Part shown: piece after piece, positions 43,330-51,624 of the stretch
Layout: every line of letters starts with the position of its first letter
Numbering within the stretch: position 1 is the stretch's first letter
NCBI GenBank assembly: GCA_004020645.1
Contig: SAQL01000003.1
Coordinates: 124,001-188,000, forward strand
From: Mesorhizobium sp.
GTDB taxonomy: Bacteria; Pseudomonadota; Alphaproteobacteria; Rhizobiales; Rhizobiaceae
DNA: 64,000 nt
Reading direction: 5' to 3'
Notes under the pieces: model-generated
The model's database searches: none
What the model saw: the letters and a program-made list of their open reading frames with translations, nothing else
What the model was told of the DNA's origin: nothing
Position numbers and translations under genes: made by a program

Positions 43330-44014
43330 GTCCGTCCTTCCACGCATTTTCGAGTTTCCCTTCTCCGTTGACCTCAGACACGTTCGCCGGCTGCGACGAG
43401 CCGACCATGGCTGACAGCTTCCAGCGGTTGAGAACCTTGATGATGTAGCCGGCTGTCTCCGGAAACTCCGGAATGCCCTGGCTCTGACGAACGTTTGCAG
43501 GCCCAGCATTGTATGCGGCGAGCATCAACAGTGGGTCGCCGAACTCACCGTAGAGCTGCTTCAGATATTTGATGCCGCCGCGAACGTTCGCCTCGACATC
43601 ACACCTGTCACGGACGCCAAGATCGCCCGCCGTTCCCGGCATCAGCTGCATGATCCCCACGGCGCCTGCCGACGATTGCTTGCGCGCCGCGCCATGCCGG
43701 CTTTCGACCCAAGCCACCGCATCGGCCAAGTCAGCATCGACACCTTCCTCTGCGGCCACCGCGCGCACGAGGTCGCTTACTGCCTTGCTGTCGACTGCCG
43801 GACACTCGGTTGCCGCTGGCGACCGCGTCTCAGGCGACTGATAATTCAACGTCACGGTGTACGCGGCAGGTTTCTCGTTCCGAAACGCCGCTGCCATGCG
43901 GGCTGCTACATTTACCGGTTGCAGAGGGTGCCGAGGGACGGCATCCTGCGCATGCCCCTGTGTTGCTAGCGCAACCCCCGCCGAAACAATTCCGACGAAC
44001 GAAACTCTGGCCAT
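43310..44014 (-). CDS. virB1: lytic transglycosylase VirB1
   Basis: This 234-aa periplasmic SLT-family hydrolase opens peptidoglycan for the channel. It has a signal peptide (residues 1-23), catalytic Glu E104 in DAVAWVESRHGAA, then GAVGIMQLMPGTA, NVRGGIKYLKQLY and LAAYNAGPANV, all the SLT blocks. A tail of about 40 residues follows the domain. The ATG at 44014 has GGAG 7 bp upstream. As first gene of the T4SS operon, it is preceded by the GTTAAAGTAATAAC motif and a 9-bp inverted repeat. Confidence 0.93.
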   Translation of the reverse strand: MARVSFVGIVSAGVALATQGHAQDAVPRHPLQPVNVAARMAAAFRNEKPAAYTVTLNYQSPETRSPAATECPAVDSKAVSDLVRAVAAEEGVDADLADAVAWVESRHGAARKQSSAGAVGIMQLMPGTAGDLGVRDRCDVEANVRGGIKYLKQLYGEFGDPLLMLAAYNAGPANVRQSQGIPEFPETAGYIIKVLNRWKLSAMVGSSQPANVSEVNGEGKLENAWKDGHVIEVE

Positions 44015-44025
44015 TGCGTCGCTCC

Positions 44026-44053
44026 GGTTATTACTTTAACTTACGTAATAACC
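44026..44053 (-). promoter_or_regulatory. virB promoter region: 9-bp inverted repeat containing GTTAAAGTAATAAC
   Basis: GGTTATTAC (44026-44034) and GTAATAACC (44045-44053) form a perfect inverted repeat with a 10-bp spacer, ending 12 bp before the virB1 start. On the minus strand, 44027-44040 reads GTTAAAGTAATAAC, the same 14-bp motif seen at 56649, 58872 and (degenerate) 57185. This is a strong candidate operator for the plasmid regulator that controls the T4SS, such as the tandem-HTH protein at 58294. Confidence 0.7.
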
Positions 44054-44255
44054 GCGGCGATCCCGCTCGTCAACAAGCGACTACAACCATGGCTTTCTTT
44101 CTCGTCGGTAATTCGCCCCTTTTGCTGCTGACCATAGCGCGGGCGACCTCAGTGCGTCCAAGCCGCCCGTGTTGCGCCTTCGGCGCTGCCCGCGCCAGCC
44201 GCTTGACGCTTTCGGTCAGCCGCGCACAAATGCAGCCAAAACGGAGAATACCGTC

Positions 44256-44873
44256 ATGAAATTGATCGTTCCCGCTTTGATTGCCGCCGCTGCCTCGATG
44301 AGCGCGGCATCCGCCCAGGACGAGCCGTCACCGTTCGCCGAACCGCGTGTTGAATATCTCAGCCAGTTCGCCGAACCTCACAAGAAGGTCTTCGTTCTTG
44401 AACGCTACGATGCATCCGGCAAGCTCGTAGCTCGCGAGGTCGACGAAATCTCGTCTCCCGTCGAAATCATTGACGCGACCCATCGCAAGATCAACGACGT
44501 CGAATATGTCTTGCGCGGCCTCAGGTCGTGCCCGTCCAAGAAGGTCATCTACAATCGGGTGCAGACGTGGGATTGCGTGGACGCCGCGAAAGACGACGCC
44601 GGCACGATCTACAACGAGCGCGCCAGCGTAATCCTGTGCAAGACGCTGGTCCTGCAATCGACGCCTGGAACGCCCGACCCTGTGTCCTGTTTCGCTCGCG
44701 TTGGCGAAGGATCGAACAACGATCCGTTCCTCGTCGCAAACGATGACGACTCCATGGTCTTCCAGGGCTTTGCTCAGATCGCTGTAGACAAGGAGGGCAA
44801 GCCGCTTCGCCCCGACCTCCTCGAGTCGGCTGTCATGGGAAAGGAAATGGGCCTTGGCGATACGAGCCAGTGA
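44256..44873 (+). CDS. secreted protein of unknown function, divergent from virB
   Basis: This 205-aa protein has a signal peptide (LIVPALIAAAASMSAASAQ) and a mature domain with four or more cysteines (RSCPSKKVIY, WDCVDAAK, LCKTL, SCFARVG). No family is recognised. The ATG at 44256 has GGAG 9 bp upstream. It is the first gene of a four-gene plus-strand operon with end-to-start overlaps, divergent from virB1, so co-regulation through the shared 240-bp region is possible. A periplasmic partner of the T4SS or an exclusion factor is conceivable. Confidence 0.7.
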   Translation: MKLIVPALIAAAASMSAASAQDEPSPFAEPRVEYLSQFAEPHKKVFVLERYDASGKLVAREVDEISSPVEIIDATHRKINDVEYVLRGLRSCPSKKVIYNRVQTWDCVDAAKDDAGTIYNERASVILCKTLVLQSTPGTPDPVSCFARVGEGSNNDPFLVANDDDSMVFQGFAQIAVDKEGKPLRPDLLESAVMGKEMGLGDTSQ

Positions 44874-45414
44874 CATTCTTTTGACGGCGACGACAATCGC
44901 CGCAACCTTGCTTCCGGCCTATGGCCAGCAGGTGGCATCGAGCTTCGCCGTTCCTAAGAATATCACGATGCAGACTGGCGATACCTGGGAGTCCGATGGT
45001 CAGGTCTTCCGCCTGTATGGCGTCCAGTCCTGTATTCGCGGCAGCATAGCTATCGACGCCGCCGGCAATAAGCGCGACTGCGGAAGTCTTTCGCTGGCCC
45101 AGCTCGGAGGCTTGTTTCAGACCGCGACCGTGACTTGCCAACCGATCGGGCGAGCGCGGGACAACGCGATTTTCGCCGTTTGCGCCGCTGAGATAGACGG
45201 CTCGACCATCGACGTTGGCACAGCGATGATTTCTTCGGGCTTCGCCTTTGCGGCGACCTATGCCGATGGCAATACCGTCAACATGAGTTATGTTATTGCG
45301 GAATTGACCGCAAAAGGCGCCGGCGAGGGCTTGTGGGCTTTTAAATTCCCACACCCCGTCCAGGCGCTTTTGCAGTTCTCGCAGCCGGCAGCTACGAAAG
45401 GAGCTGGCCAGTGA
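44854..45414 (+). CDS. secreted SNase-like (thermonuclease-fold) protein, active site apparently missing
   Basis: This protein of up to 186 aa has a signal peptide (ILLTATTIAATLLPAYGQ) and the thermonuclease pattern: a RLYGVQSC strand, LGGLFQTATVTCQPIGRARD, FAVCAAEIDG..IDVGTAMISSGFA and the closing GEGLWAF. In active enzymes GIDAPE and DRYGR carry the catalytic Asp/Glu and Arg; here they read GVQSC and ARDNA, so nuclease activity is doubtful. It starts with TTG 44854 (AAGGA upstream), overlapping the preceding gene by 20 bp. Such degenerate SNases occur widely in rhizobial plasmids and their role is unknown. Confidence 0.65.
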   Translation: MAIRASDILLTATTIAATLLPAYGQQVASSFAVPKNITMQTGDTWESDGQVFRLYGVQSCIRGSIAIDAAGNKRDCGSLSLAQLGGLFQTATVTCQPIGRARDNAIFAVCAAEIDGSTIDVGTAMISSGFAFAATYADGNTVNMSYVIAELTAKGAGEGLWAFKFPHPVQALLQFSQPAATKGAGQ

Positions 45415-45623
45415 CAATGCCTGATTCTCACTACAATCGCCCTATGACAATCGTGCACTCGGAAGGGCTAGAAGCGCAAAGGCAAGCTGAACGGGATCTC
45501 GCCGATCTCCACAGCGGTAACGGTTGGGCTGTAGCCGCCATCATTTTCCTTCTGGCGCTCACGTGGCTTTGCAATCAATTTCCCGCTCTAGGCGATTTTC
45601 TCCTTAGTCTTTGGTATTCATGA
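45411..45623 (+). CDS. small single-pass membrane protein
   Basis: This 70-aa protein has a charged N-terminal half (GLEAQRQAERDLADLHSGNG) and one transmembrane helix (WAVAAIIFLLALTWLCNQF). The GTG at 45411 overlaps the upstream stop, and its own stop overlaps the next start (ATGA), so it is translated as part of the four-gene operon. No family is recognised; the coupling makes it likely real. Confidence 0.6.
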   Translation: MTMPDSHYNRPMTIVHSEGLEAQRQAERDLADLHSGNGWAVAAIIFLLALTWLCNQFPALGDFLLSLWYS

Positions 45624-45955
45624 ACAGCATCACATCCTCTGCCATCGCTCTCGTGATCGGAATCGCCATAGGAATCGGCGGGACCTATGCACTGACATCG
45701 TCTGCGTCTGGAAAGTTTCAGTTGGAAATTCCTACTGAGGAAGAAGCTCGCGCGTCGCTTCAAGCCGCGAAGCCCAATGACTGGCCGAATCTGCAATTGT
45801 CGTTGGGGCAATGCGACAAAGACACCCTGGGACCCGGTGTACGATGCGCCGTTGACGTCACTTATGACGGTCTCGGCGGCGGCCAAAGGAAGAGACAATC
45901 CATCGTCGGCTTTTCTCAAACCCCGAGCGGCTGGATGGCCTCGCTCTATCAATAG
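45620..45955 (+). CDS. membrane-anchored periplasmic small protein
   Basis: This 111-aa protein has an N-terminal helix (SSAIALVIGIAIGIGGTYAL) acting as signal or anchor and a soluble domain of about 80 residues with a cysteine pair (LGQCDKDTLGPGVRCAVDVT) that may form a disulphide. Start ATG 45620 overlaps the preceding stop. It ends convergently with the next minus-strand gene (7-bp overlap). Function unknown. Confidence 0.6.
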   Translation: MNSITSSAIALVIGIAIGIGGTYALTSSASGKFQLEIPTEEEARASLQAAKPNDWPNLQLSLGQCDKDTLGPGVRCAVDVTYDGLGGGQRKRQSIVGFSQTPSGWMASLYQ

Positions 45956-46284
45956 CCGTCATGATCTGAAAACGACTGCAAAAGCGTCTCCCAGTCCTTC
46001 TCGTCCAAACCGCTCGCACCGTCGCGCAGCAGCGTCCGCACATAGGCCGCCTTGGCGGCTACATCGATCATTGACGTAGCTCTGAAAGCCAACAAAGCGT
46101 ATCGCGCTTTCCGCTCCGCTCCAACCACTGTTGTGTCGGAAGAACGCGAACGGTCGCCACTTCTCTCCTTCACCACTTCCTGCAACGCCCGGCAGGCTCT
46201 TCGATGCCTCGCGATCAGCACCAACAATATGCGGCCGACACGCTCAATGAGCTTGCCGTCCGAAACAACCAGCTTGATATCCAT
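45949..46284 (-). CDS. small helical protein, paralogue of the gene at 52343
   Basis: This 111-aa soluble protein is rich in Arg, Ala and Leu. Its C-terminal half (DVAAKAAYVRTLLRDGASGL, then DWETLLQSF) matches the end of the protein at 52343 (CAAKAEHLRWLLNEGDSGL, DWNLLLQSF), and the Arg/Leu-rich N-terminal helices also correspond. The ATG at 46284 has AAGGGAAG just upstream. No known domain. Two plasmid copies in different contexts suggest a general plasmid-backbone role, possibly a regulator or toxin-antitoxin-like component; this is unproven. Confidence 0.65.
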   Translation of the reverse strand: MDIKLVVSDGKLIERVGRILLVLIARHRRACRALQEVVKERSGDRSRSSDTTVVGAERKARYALLAFRATSMIDVAAKAAYVRTLLRDGASGLDEKDWETLLQSFSDHDGY

Positions 46285-46324
46285 GATCTTCCCTTTTCCG
46301 CGTAGCGGTCCTGGTCTGCCGCAA

Positions 46325-46478
46325 GGCAGGGCTGTCCGCCCTGCCCTCGCAGCGTCGCAAGTCAGACCCGGCAGAAAGGGGAAAGGCCAAAATCGGAAGG
46401 GGGATCACCCACCCGCAGGGGCATCCTGGAGGGCTGCGAGCAGCCCGGAGGGATGGTGCTGCAACGGCCGCAGGCCGG
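46325..46478. other. GC-rich structured intergenic segment with several hairpins
   Basis: Between the small genes ending at 46284 and 46540 there is no convincing coding sequence, but perfect stems recur: GGCAGGGC/GCCCTGCC (46325-46345, 5-nt loop), GGGCTGC/GCAGCCC (46431-46446) and GGCC-GCA-GGCC (about 46468-46478). The segment could encode a structured RNA or be a leader of the minus-strand gene at 46284. Confidence 0.4.
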
Positions 46479-46539
46479 AAGCATGGGGAAGACCGATTTT
46501 TGCCTTGTTGGGGAAAGATGGCTGGAACCATCGTCCCCC

Positions 46540-46752
46540 TCAGCTACTTGAAAAAGCGCGAGCGATCCGCTCCATCAGTCTTTCCAGCGCCTGTTTGTGA
46601 AGCTCGTCGCGAGGAACGCGCGCAAGGAAATCGTCGATCGACATCCAATCGGCCTTGTTCGATGGCGCGAACTCTACATAGAGGTGCAAAATCGCCGGCT
46701 CAAAGACCGCGCGCCAGCATCCTCGCGGTTCTCCGGCAAGCACACAGATCAT
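46540..46752 (-). CDS. small hypothetical protein
   Basis: This 70-aa protein starts MICVLAGEPRGC and contains FAPSNKADWMSIDDFLARVP and a helical Arg-rich C-terminus (LERLMERIARAFSSS). The ATG at 46752 is preceded by GGGAGGCCGAGGATC, a usable ribosome site. No family recognised. It lies in a zone of small plasmid genes of the same strand. Confidence 0.5.
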   Translation of the reverse strand: MICVLAGEPRGCWRAVFEPAILHLYVEFAPSNKADWMSIDDFLARVPRDELHKQALERLMERIARAFSSS

Positions 46753-46989
46753 GATCCTCGGCCTCCCTAGCTCGTCAGCAGCAGAGACTTAATGAACTCG
46801 ACTCTGGCTGAGCCGTCGATCGCAAGAAATGAGTATTGACAGGGGTTGCGACGTGGACGCTGGGCGCTTGCATCGTGTGATTTCCGGCTGCCGCTAGACT
46901 CCCGCAATTGCTCGACGGCCGCACTCGATACCTCCCGGCCGTCTCCATCCCTCAGGTGTTTGACGGGCAAGCTACGATGGCCCCCTCCC

Positions 46990-47376
46990 CTATCCTTTCC
47001 ACATTGTCGAACGGAGAAGAGCCTGCATGTGTTCTGCCAAGTCGAGCTCGCCGCGCGCCTCGGTCTTCAAAAGATATCGGGCCTTGGCCCGGCGATCACC
47101 TTCCCTGACCGCAGGATAGGCGCAGACAGCCAGCAGTGCCCTTTCCTCGGCCCGGCTGGCTCTGTCGTGTTCGCGATTACTGCCGTCCCTTTCTTGGATT
47201 GCCTTGCCGAACGCCGCGTATGTTGCCTTGTGCGCCTTTATCAGCGCCCGCAGGTCGCGCGACGGTTCCCGGTCCCGGCGTCGCGGCTCTGTGGCGTAAG
47301 CCGTTGCCGCACCCATCGAGGCGATGACGGCGCTGCCGGAGCTGAGAAGCAAGGCGCGGCGGTTGATCCTGGACAT
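46990..47376 (-). CDS. exported small helical protein, twin-arginine-like signal
   Basis: This 128-aa protein starts MSRINRRALLLSSGSAVIAS, in which NRRALLL followed by a hydrophobic stretch and ATAYA resembles a Tat-type signal (the strict RR-x-F-L-K is not complete). The mature part is Arg/Glu/Ala-rich and helical (EHDRASRAEERALLAVCAYP). The ATG at 47376 has GAGGAGAG 7 bp upstream. Similar small exported proteins are common in rhizobial accessory DNA; function unknown. Confidence 0.65.
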   Translation of the reverse strand: MSRINRRALLLSSGSAVIASMGAATAYATEPRRRDREPSRDLRALIKAHKATYAAFGKAIQERDGSNREHDRASRAEERALLAVCAYPAVREGDRRAKARYLLKTEARGELDLAEHMQALLRSTMWKG

Positions 47377-47853
47377 GGTGAACTCTCCTCTTCACTTCAT
47401 GGCAGGCTGGCAGATCGGTGTCGTAAACACCGGCCGACCGCTCTCACCGTAGCACGACAGTTGGCGCGTTCCTGTCAGGATGGTTCGCACTGTCGTCCGC
47501 GTTACAGTCAGGGCATGCCAGTGCGACCGCGCGGAGCGGGCTTGTCGCGGACCTGTTCGATCGATCAATTCCCCTCTGACGTCGAACCCGAAAGAACGCG
47601 TTGCGGAAGTTCGTTCGACCCTGCCGAATTCACGCCCATGACCCAACACTTGTTCGAGTGAAATGTCGCCGATTGCCACCCGAAAGCGACCTTCGCCGCG
47701 GGCGACTAGCTTACGTCACTGTCTGACCACATGGGCGGCAACGCTGGGGATCGGAGCCGAAACTACCCCCCCCGCTGGAATCTCTGAGGCGACTGCGCCA
47801 TCATTCCGACCCTCCGGAGCGTCAAGGCCGGAGCGCACGAGGACGGTGCACAG
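47377..47853. other. 477-bp intergenic region, nothing convincing
   Basis: No promoter, RNA or repeat stands out. A minus-strand frame (47392-47679) lacks family features and a ribosome site, and was not accepted. The region probably holds the promoter of the MFS gene. Confidence 0.4.
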
Positions 47854-49050
47854 GTGCAGCGGATCCATTCGACGACCTTTCTGTTTATGGCGCGCGCCTT
47901 GCGCGACATGGGCGATGGCTTCGTGGCTGTCCTGCTGCCGGCTTACCTGCTTGCACTTGGTTTCTCGCCTCTTCAGGTCGGGGTCATCGCGACCGCGTCC
48001 CTGCTTGGTTCGGCACTCTTGACCGTCGGCGTCGGCATCATCGGCGTTCGATACGATCATCGCCAACTCCTGTTTGCCGCTGCCAGTCTGATGGTCGCCA
48101 CGGGTGTGGCTTTTGCCCTGGTTCATGACTTCGCGCTGCTGCTCGTGGTCGCGTTCGCCGGCACGGTCAATCCTTCGGCCGGCAGCGTCAGTGTCTTTGT
48201 GCCATTGGAGCACGCCGTGCTCGCGCGCGAAGTCACCGATGGAGAGCGTACCAGGATGTTCGCCAGTTACAGCCTTGTGGGTGCGCTCGCGGGCGCAGTT
48301 GGAGCGCTCGCCTCGGCAACACCTGATCTGCTGGTCCCGCTCGGCTTTGACCAACTCAGCGCCATCAAGGCGATGTTCGTTCTCTATGCATTTCTGGGCC
48401 TGCTCGGCGGCTTCCTCTACGCGCGGATCCCGCGACGTCGTGCCTCGGCGGAACCTACAACAGCGTCTGCGCTCGGCCCCTCGCGCAAGATCGTGTTCAA
48501 GCTTGCGGCCCTGTTCAGCCTCGACGCCTTTGCCGGAGGCTTCGTCGTTCAGTCGCTGCTTGCGCTGTGGCTGTTCGAGAAGTTCGGATTGTCGCTCGCC
48601 GAGGCAGGCGTCTTCTTTTTCTGGTCGGGGATCCTGTCGGCATTCTCGTTCCCCGTTGCCGTCTGGCTGTCGCGGCGCATCGGGCTCATCAACACGATGG
48701 TGTTCACGCACATCCCGTCCAGTATCGCCCTGATGCTGGCGGCGCTTGCGCCGACGCTGCCTCTCGCACTCGCCCTGCTGTTGATCCGCGCGGGGCTGTC
48801 GCAGATGGACGTCCCGACGCGGTCGTCCTACGTCATGGCGGTCGTCACCGAGGCGGAGCGGGCGGCGGCGGCAAGCTTCACGTCGGTGCCGCGCAGCCTC
48901 GCCGCTGCTGTCAGCCCCACGCTGGCCGGGGCACTGTTCGCCGCCTCCTTTCGCGCCTGGCCGCTCCTCATCTGCGGTGCCCTCAAGATCGCCTACGATC
49001 TGCTGCTGCTGATTCAATTCCGGCATCTCAAGCCGCCGGAAGAACGCTGA
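47854..49050 (+). CDS. MFS transporter
   Basis: This 398-aa inner-membrane transporter has twelve predicted helices. The loop 2-3 region (GVRYDHRQLLFAAASLMV) and the two six-helix halves separated by a charged loop (YARIPRRRASAEPTT) are typical of the major facilitator superfamily. Start GTG 47854 has a distant GAGG; a downstream ATG at 47887 is possible. It is convergent to the nickel-type operon. No substrate is assigned. Position beside metal exporters makes drug or metal efflux plausible. Confidence 0.8.
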   Translation: MQRIHSTTFLFMARALRDMGDGFVAVLLPAYLLALGFSPLQVGVIATASLLGSALLTVGVGIIGVRYDHRQLLFAAASLMVATGVAFALVHDFALLLVVAFAGTVNPSAGSVSVFVPLEHAVLAREVTDGERTRMFASYSLVGALAGAVGALASATPDLLVPLGFDQLSAIKAMFVLYAFLGLLGGFLYARIPRRRASAEPTTASALGPSRKIVFKLAALFSLDAFAGGFVVQSLLALWLFEKFGLSLAEAGVFFFWSGILSAFSFPVAVWLSRRIGLINTMVFTHIPSSIALMLAALAPTLPLALALLLIRAGLSQMDVPTRSSYVMAVVTEAERAAAASFTSVPRSLAAAVSPTLAGALFAASFRAWPLLICGALKIAYDLLLLIQFRHLKPPEER

Positions 49051-49270
49051 TCCCGGATGAATCGGAGGTTTCACGCTGCATGGCGTCAGCCAGTCTGCTG
49101 CCTGAGGCGCGGGAACAAATCCGATTCGGCCTTCGTTGAGGCACGGCGCAGTGCTCGATTTGGAGCGTGGTGCGAAGACGCGAGCAATTCGTCAGCCTCA
49201 GGTTTTCGGCTGCCACGGAAGTTCGATCACTTGCGAGTGATCGGGTTCCCCGCCTCGGGAAGCCAACGCC

Positions 49271-50002
49271 TCACACGACTTCATTGAGAGCGACGGCGAC
49301 AAGAATCGCCCCGACAACGGCTTCCATCGAGCGTGTCAAAGCCGCGATGAGCTTGGGGCGCGATTCCAGCAGTCTGACCAGTTGAATGCGGAAGAAGACA
49401 GTGATGAGCGCGACCGCCGAGAGCGTGAACGCCACCCCCGCCATCATCGTGACGGCAAAGGCGATGCCGGCCTCGGGCACGCCGCGGCTGATTGCGAAGG
49501 TCATCACAAAGAGCGTCAGCGGACACGGGATCAGCCCCGCCATGAAGCCGACCGTGGCGTCCTGCCCGGTGCGATGCGCATGCGCTGGACGCTTAAGGCC
49601 TCGCCACAACATCCACAGGCCGATGAGGCCCAGCAGCCCGCGGCTGAGGTCTTCGAGCAGCGGTGCACGGCCGACGCTTCCCAGCACGACCGACAACAAG
49701 GGAAGCGACAGAGCCGCGATCATGACGGCCATGCCGACATGGGTGAATGACAGGACCAGGGAGACCATCAGGCTGCGGCCCATGCCCGAGGAAGAGCCGG
49801 CGAGATAGGTTGCAAGCACAGATTTGCTGTGGCCGGGCGTCATTGCGTGCACGGCACCGAACCCGATGCCCATCGGCAGGAAGGCGGCAAGCGCAGTCCA
49901 GCCGCCGCCCGCCGCGAACGCTTTTATGTGCCCGGCGAAGGTGAGATAGATGTCCCGCTGGATTTCAACGAGCCATTGCAGCATTCCGGACGGGGCCTCC
50001 AT
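49271..50002 (-). CDS. nickel/cobalt exporter, NicO/RcnA family
   Basis: This 243-aa protein has six predicted helices. GIGFGAVHAMTPGHSKSVLA carries the H-x4-GH metal pattern of NicO/RcnA proteins, and GFMAGLIPCPLTLFVM is the second conserved helix. The His-rich loop of E. coli RcnA is short here (AHAHRTG). ATG 50002 is 6 bp after the NreB-like stop; ATG 49984 is an alternative with GGAGG upstream. With the RcnR/NreA-like repressor two genes upstream, it should export Ni2+/Co2+. Confidence 0.85.
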   Translation of the reverse strand: MEAPSGMLQWLVEIQRDIYLTFAGHIKAFAAGGGWTALAAFLPMGIGFGAVHAMTPGHSKSVLATYLAGSSSGMGRSLMVSLVLSFTHVGMAVMIAALSLPLLSVVLGSVGRAPLLEDLSRGLLGLIGLWMLWRGLKRPAHAHRTGQDATVGFMAGLIPCPLTLFVMTFAISRGVPEAGIAFAVTMMAGVAFTLSAVALITVFFRIQLVRLLESRPKLIAALTRSMEAVVGAILVAVALNEVV

Positions 50003-50008
50003 CAGCGC

Positions 50009-51328
50009 TCAGGGTTCGCGCGGCCATTGCGGATGCAAGTCGTCGACAACCAAGGCATGGGCATGGCGATCTTCGCCGCGCCGGGGCCCTTCTGCCCAAT
50101 GTGCATCGCCCTCATCCAGGCCGGGATGCCGGTGCTCGAGGATCTCTGGATCGGACGCCGGCCAGACAAGCACCGCCGCCACCAAGGCGGCAGCCGCAAT
50201 CGCGGCCAGGATCAGGAATGTCGCGTCGAGCCCAACGAAGGCGCCCAGCCATCCGGCCAGCGGATAGGTTACCAGCCAGCAGGCATGCGACAGCGCGAAC
50301 TGCGCCGCGAACAAGGCCGGCCGGTCCTCGGGATGCGAGGAGCGCCGCAGCAGCCGACCCGATGGAGTTTGCGCCGCCGAATAACCCAACCCGAGGACAA
50401 ACCAGAGCGGTAGGAGAGCCGCATAGTCAGCGATCGCTGCCCCCACCGCGAGGCCGACGATCATCAGGACTACGCCAGCCAGCATCGCCGCGCGATCGGA
50501 GACTGCTTCAAGTATTCTTGGCAAGGCGAGTGCGGCGACCATGGACCCGCCGCCGAACGCGGCCAGCGCCAGTGCCGTCGCGCGCTGCGGCAGACCTAAC
50601 TCGCCCTGAACAATGACGACCGTGTTGACGATCACCATCGCACCGGCGGCGGCGACGGCCATGTTCACCGTCAGCAGTCCGCGCAGCCTTGGCGTGGCGA
50701 GGTAAATGCGCGTGCCGCGTGTCGTTCGCTCGTAGATGGCGCGCGGCGCGGATGGCTTTGGACTTGGAAGCACGACCGAGACAACAAATGCCGCCGACAC
50801 CAGGAAGCCGATTACGGTGCCGGCAAAGAGGGCGTGGAAGCTCACGACGGTCAGCAGCGCTGCGGCGAGCGCCGGGCTGAGAAGGCTTTCGAGATCGTAG
50901 GCGAGCCGCGACACGGACAGCGCCCGCGTGTACTCCTTCTCGTCGGGCAGCACGTCGGGAATGGTCGCCTGGAAGGTCGGCGTGAACCCCGCCGATGCCG
51001 ATTGCAGAACGAAGATCAACACATACACCTGCCAGACCTCGGTGACGAAGGGGAGCAGCACCGCAACCGCCGCGCGCACGAGATCGAGGCTGACCAGCAT
51101 CGCGCGCCGGGGCAGCTGTTCAGCGAAGGCGGCGGCAACCGGCGCGACGCCGACATAGGCGATCATCTTGATGGCCAGCGCCGTACCTAGCACCGCGCCG
51201 GCTTCGCCGCCGGCCAGCTCAAACGCCAGAAGGCCAAGCGCGACCGTAGCAAGCCCGGTGCCGATCAGCGCGATTACCTGCGCGGCGAAGAGATGGCGGT
51301 AGGTGCGATTTGCGAGAATGCCGAGCAC
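50009..51328 (-). CDS. MFS exporter, nickel-resistance (NreB) type with His-rich C-terminus
   Basis: This 439-aa, twelve-helix transporter begins with TYRHLFAAQVIALIGTGLAT. The last 45 residues are hydrophilic and carry about seven histidines (EHRHPGLDEGDAHW, EDRHAHALVVDDLH), a likely metal-binding tail as in NreB of Achromobacter. It starts 9 bp after the repressor gene and ends 6 bp before the NicO gene, so the three form one operon. Ni2+ (or Co2+) efflux is the expected role. Confidence 0.8.
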   Translation of the reverse strand: MLGILANRTYRHLFAAQVIALIGTGLATVALGLLAFELAGGEAGAVLGTALAIKMIAYVGVAPVAAAFAEQLPRRAMLVSLDLVRAAVAVLLPFVTEVWQVYVLIFVLQSASAGFTPTFQATIPDVLPDEKEYTRALSVSRLAYDLESLLSPALAAALLTVVSFHALFAGTVIGFLVSAAFVVSVVLPSPKPSAPRAIYERTTRGTRIYLATPRLRGLLTVNMAVAAAGAMVIVNTVVIVQGELGLPQRATALALAAFGGGSMVAALALPRILEAVSDRAAMLAGVVLMIVGLAVGAAIADYAALLPLWFVLGLGYSAAQTPSGRLLRRSSHPEDRPALFAAQFALSHACWLVTYPLAGWLGAFVGLDATFLILAAIAAAALVAAVLVWPASDPEILEHRHPGLDEGDAHWAEGPRRGEDRHAHALVVDDLHPQWPREP

Positions 51329-51337
51329 GGGGCGGCC

Positions 51338-51616
51338 TCAGAGATATTTCGTGATTTCCTTGAACTCCTTAATCGAGCGTTGCTGGTCGACGGGCAAGGA
51401 CTGTGCGGCGTCGCCGAGGCAGTGGTCGAGGTGGTCGCGAATGAGCGTCTTCTTGGCTTCGGCTATGGCCTTTTCGACTGCGTGAAGCTGCTGGGCGAGT
51501 TCGAGGCAGGGCCGGCCGGCTTCGATCATGGCGACAACGCTGCGCAAATGGCCTTCCGCGCGCTTCAGGCGCTTGACGATGGCGGGGTGGGAAGAATGGA
51601 TGATCGTATCGGACAT
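51338..51616 (-). CDS. metal-sensing repressor, CsoR/RcnR/DmeR (NreA) family
   Basis: This 92-aa all-helical tetrameric repressor has the family blocks KRLKRAEGHLRSVVAMIEAG, RPCLELAQQLHAV (metal-ligand Cys37) and IRDHLDHCLGDAA (His61, His64). The N-terminal His7/His10 may complete a Ni/Co site of RcnR type rather than the Cu site of CsoR. The ATG at 51616 lies just behind a perfect palindrome with a G-tract, the expected DNA site. It controls its own operon with the two exporters. Confidence 0.9.
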   Translation of the reverse strand: MSDTIIHSSHPAIVKRLKRAEGHLRSVVAMIEAGRPCLELAQQLHAVEKAIAEAKKTLIRDHLDHCLGDAAQSLPVDQQRSIKEFKEITKYL

Positions 51617-51624
51617 GCTTCGAC

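Noticed and set aside
46244-46531. Minus-strand 95-codon frame across the hairpin-rich spacer
   Set aside because: It overlaps the better supported gene at 45949-46284 and runs through perfect hairpins; composition is Pro/Arg/Ala noise.
46846-47661. Long plus-strand open frame opposite the exported protein
   Set aside because: It mirrors the minus-strand gene at 46990-47376, lacks any domain and has no start signal; high-GC antisense frame.
47392-47679. Minus-strand open frame of 95 codons upstream of the exported-protein gene
   Set aside because: No ribosome site, no family-like pattern and an Arg/Thr-rich composition typical of GC-biased chance frames.
47716-49074. 452-codon minus-strand frame opposite the MFS transporter
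   Set aside because: Low-complexity Arg/Glu/Asp/Gln composition is the complement of a hydrophobic membrane-protein gene.
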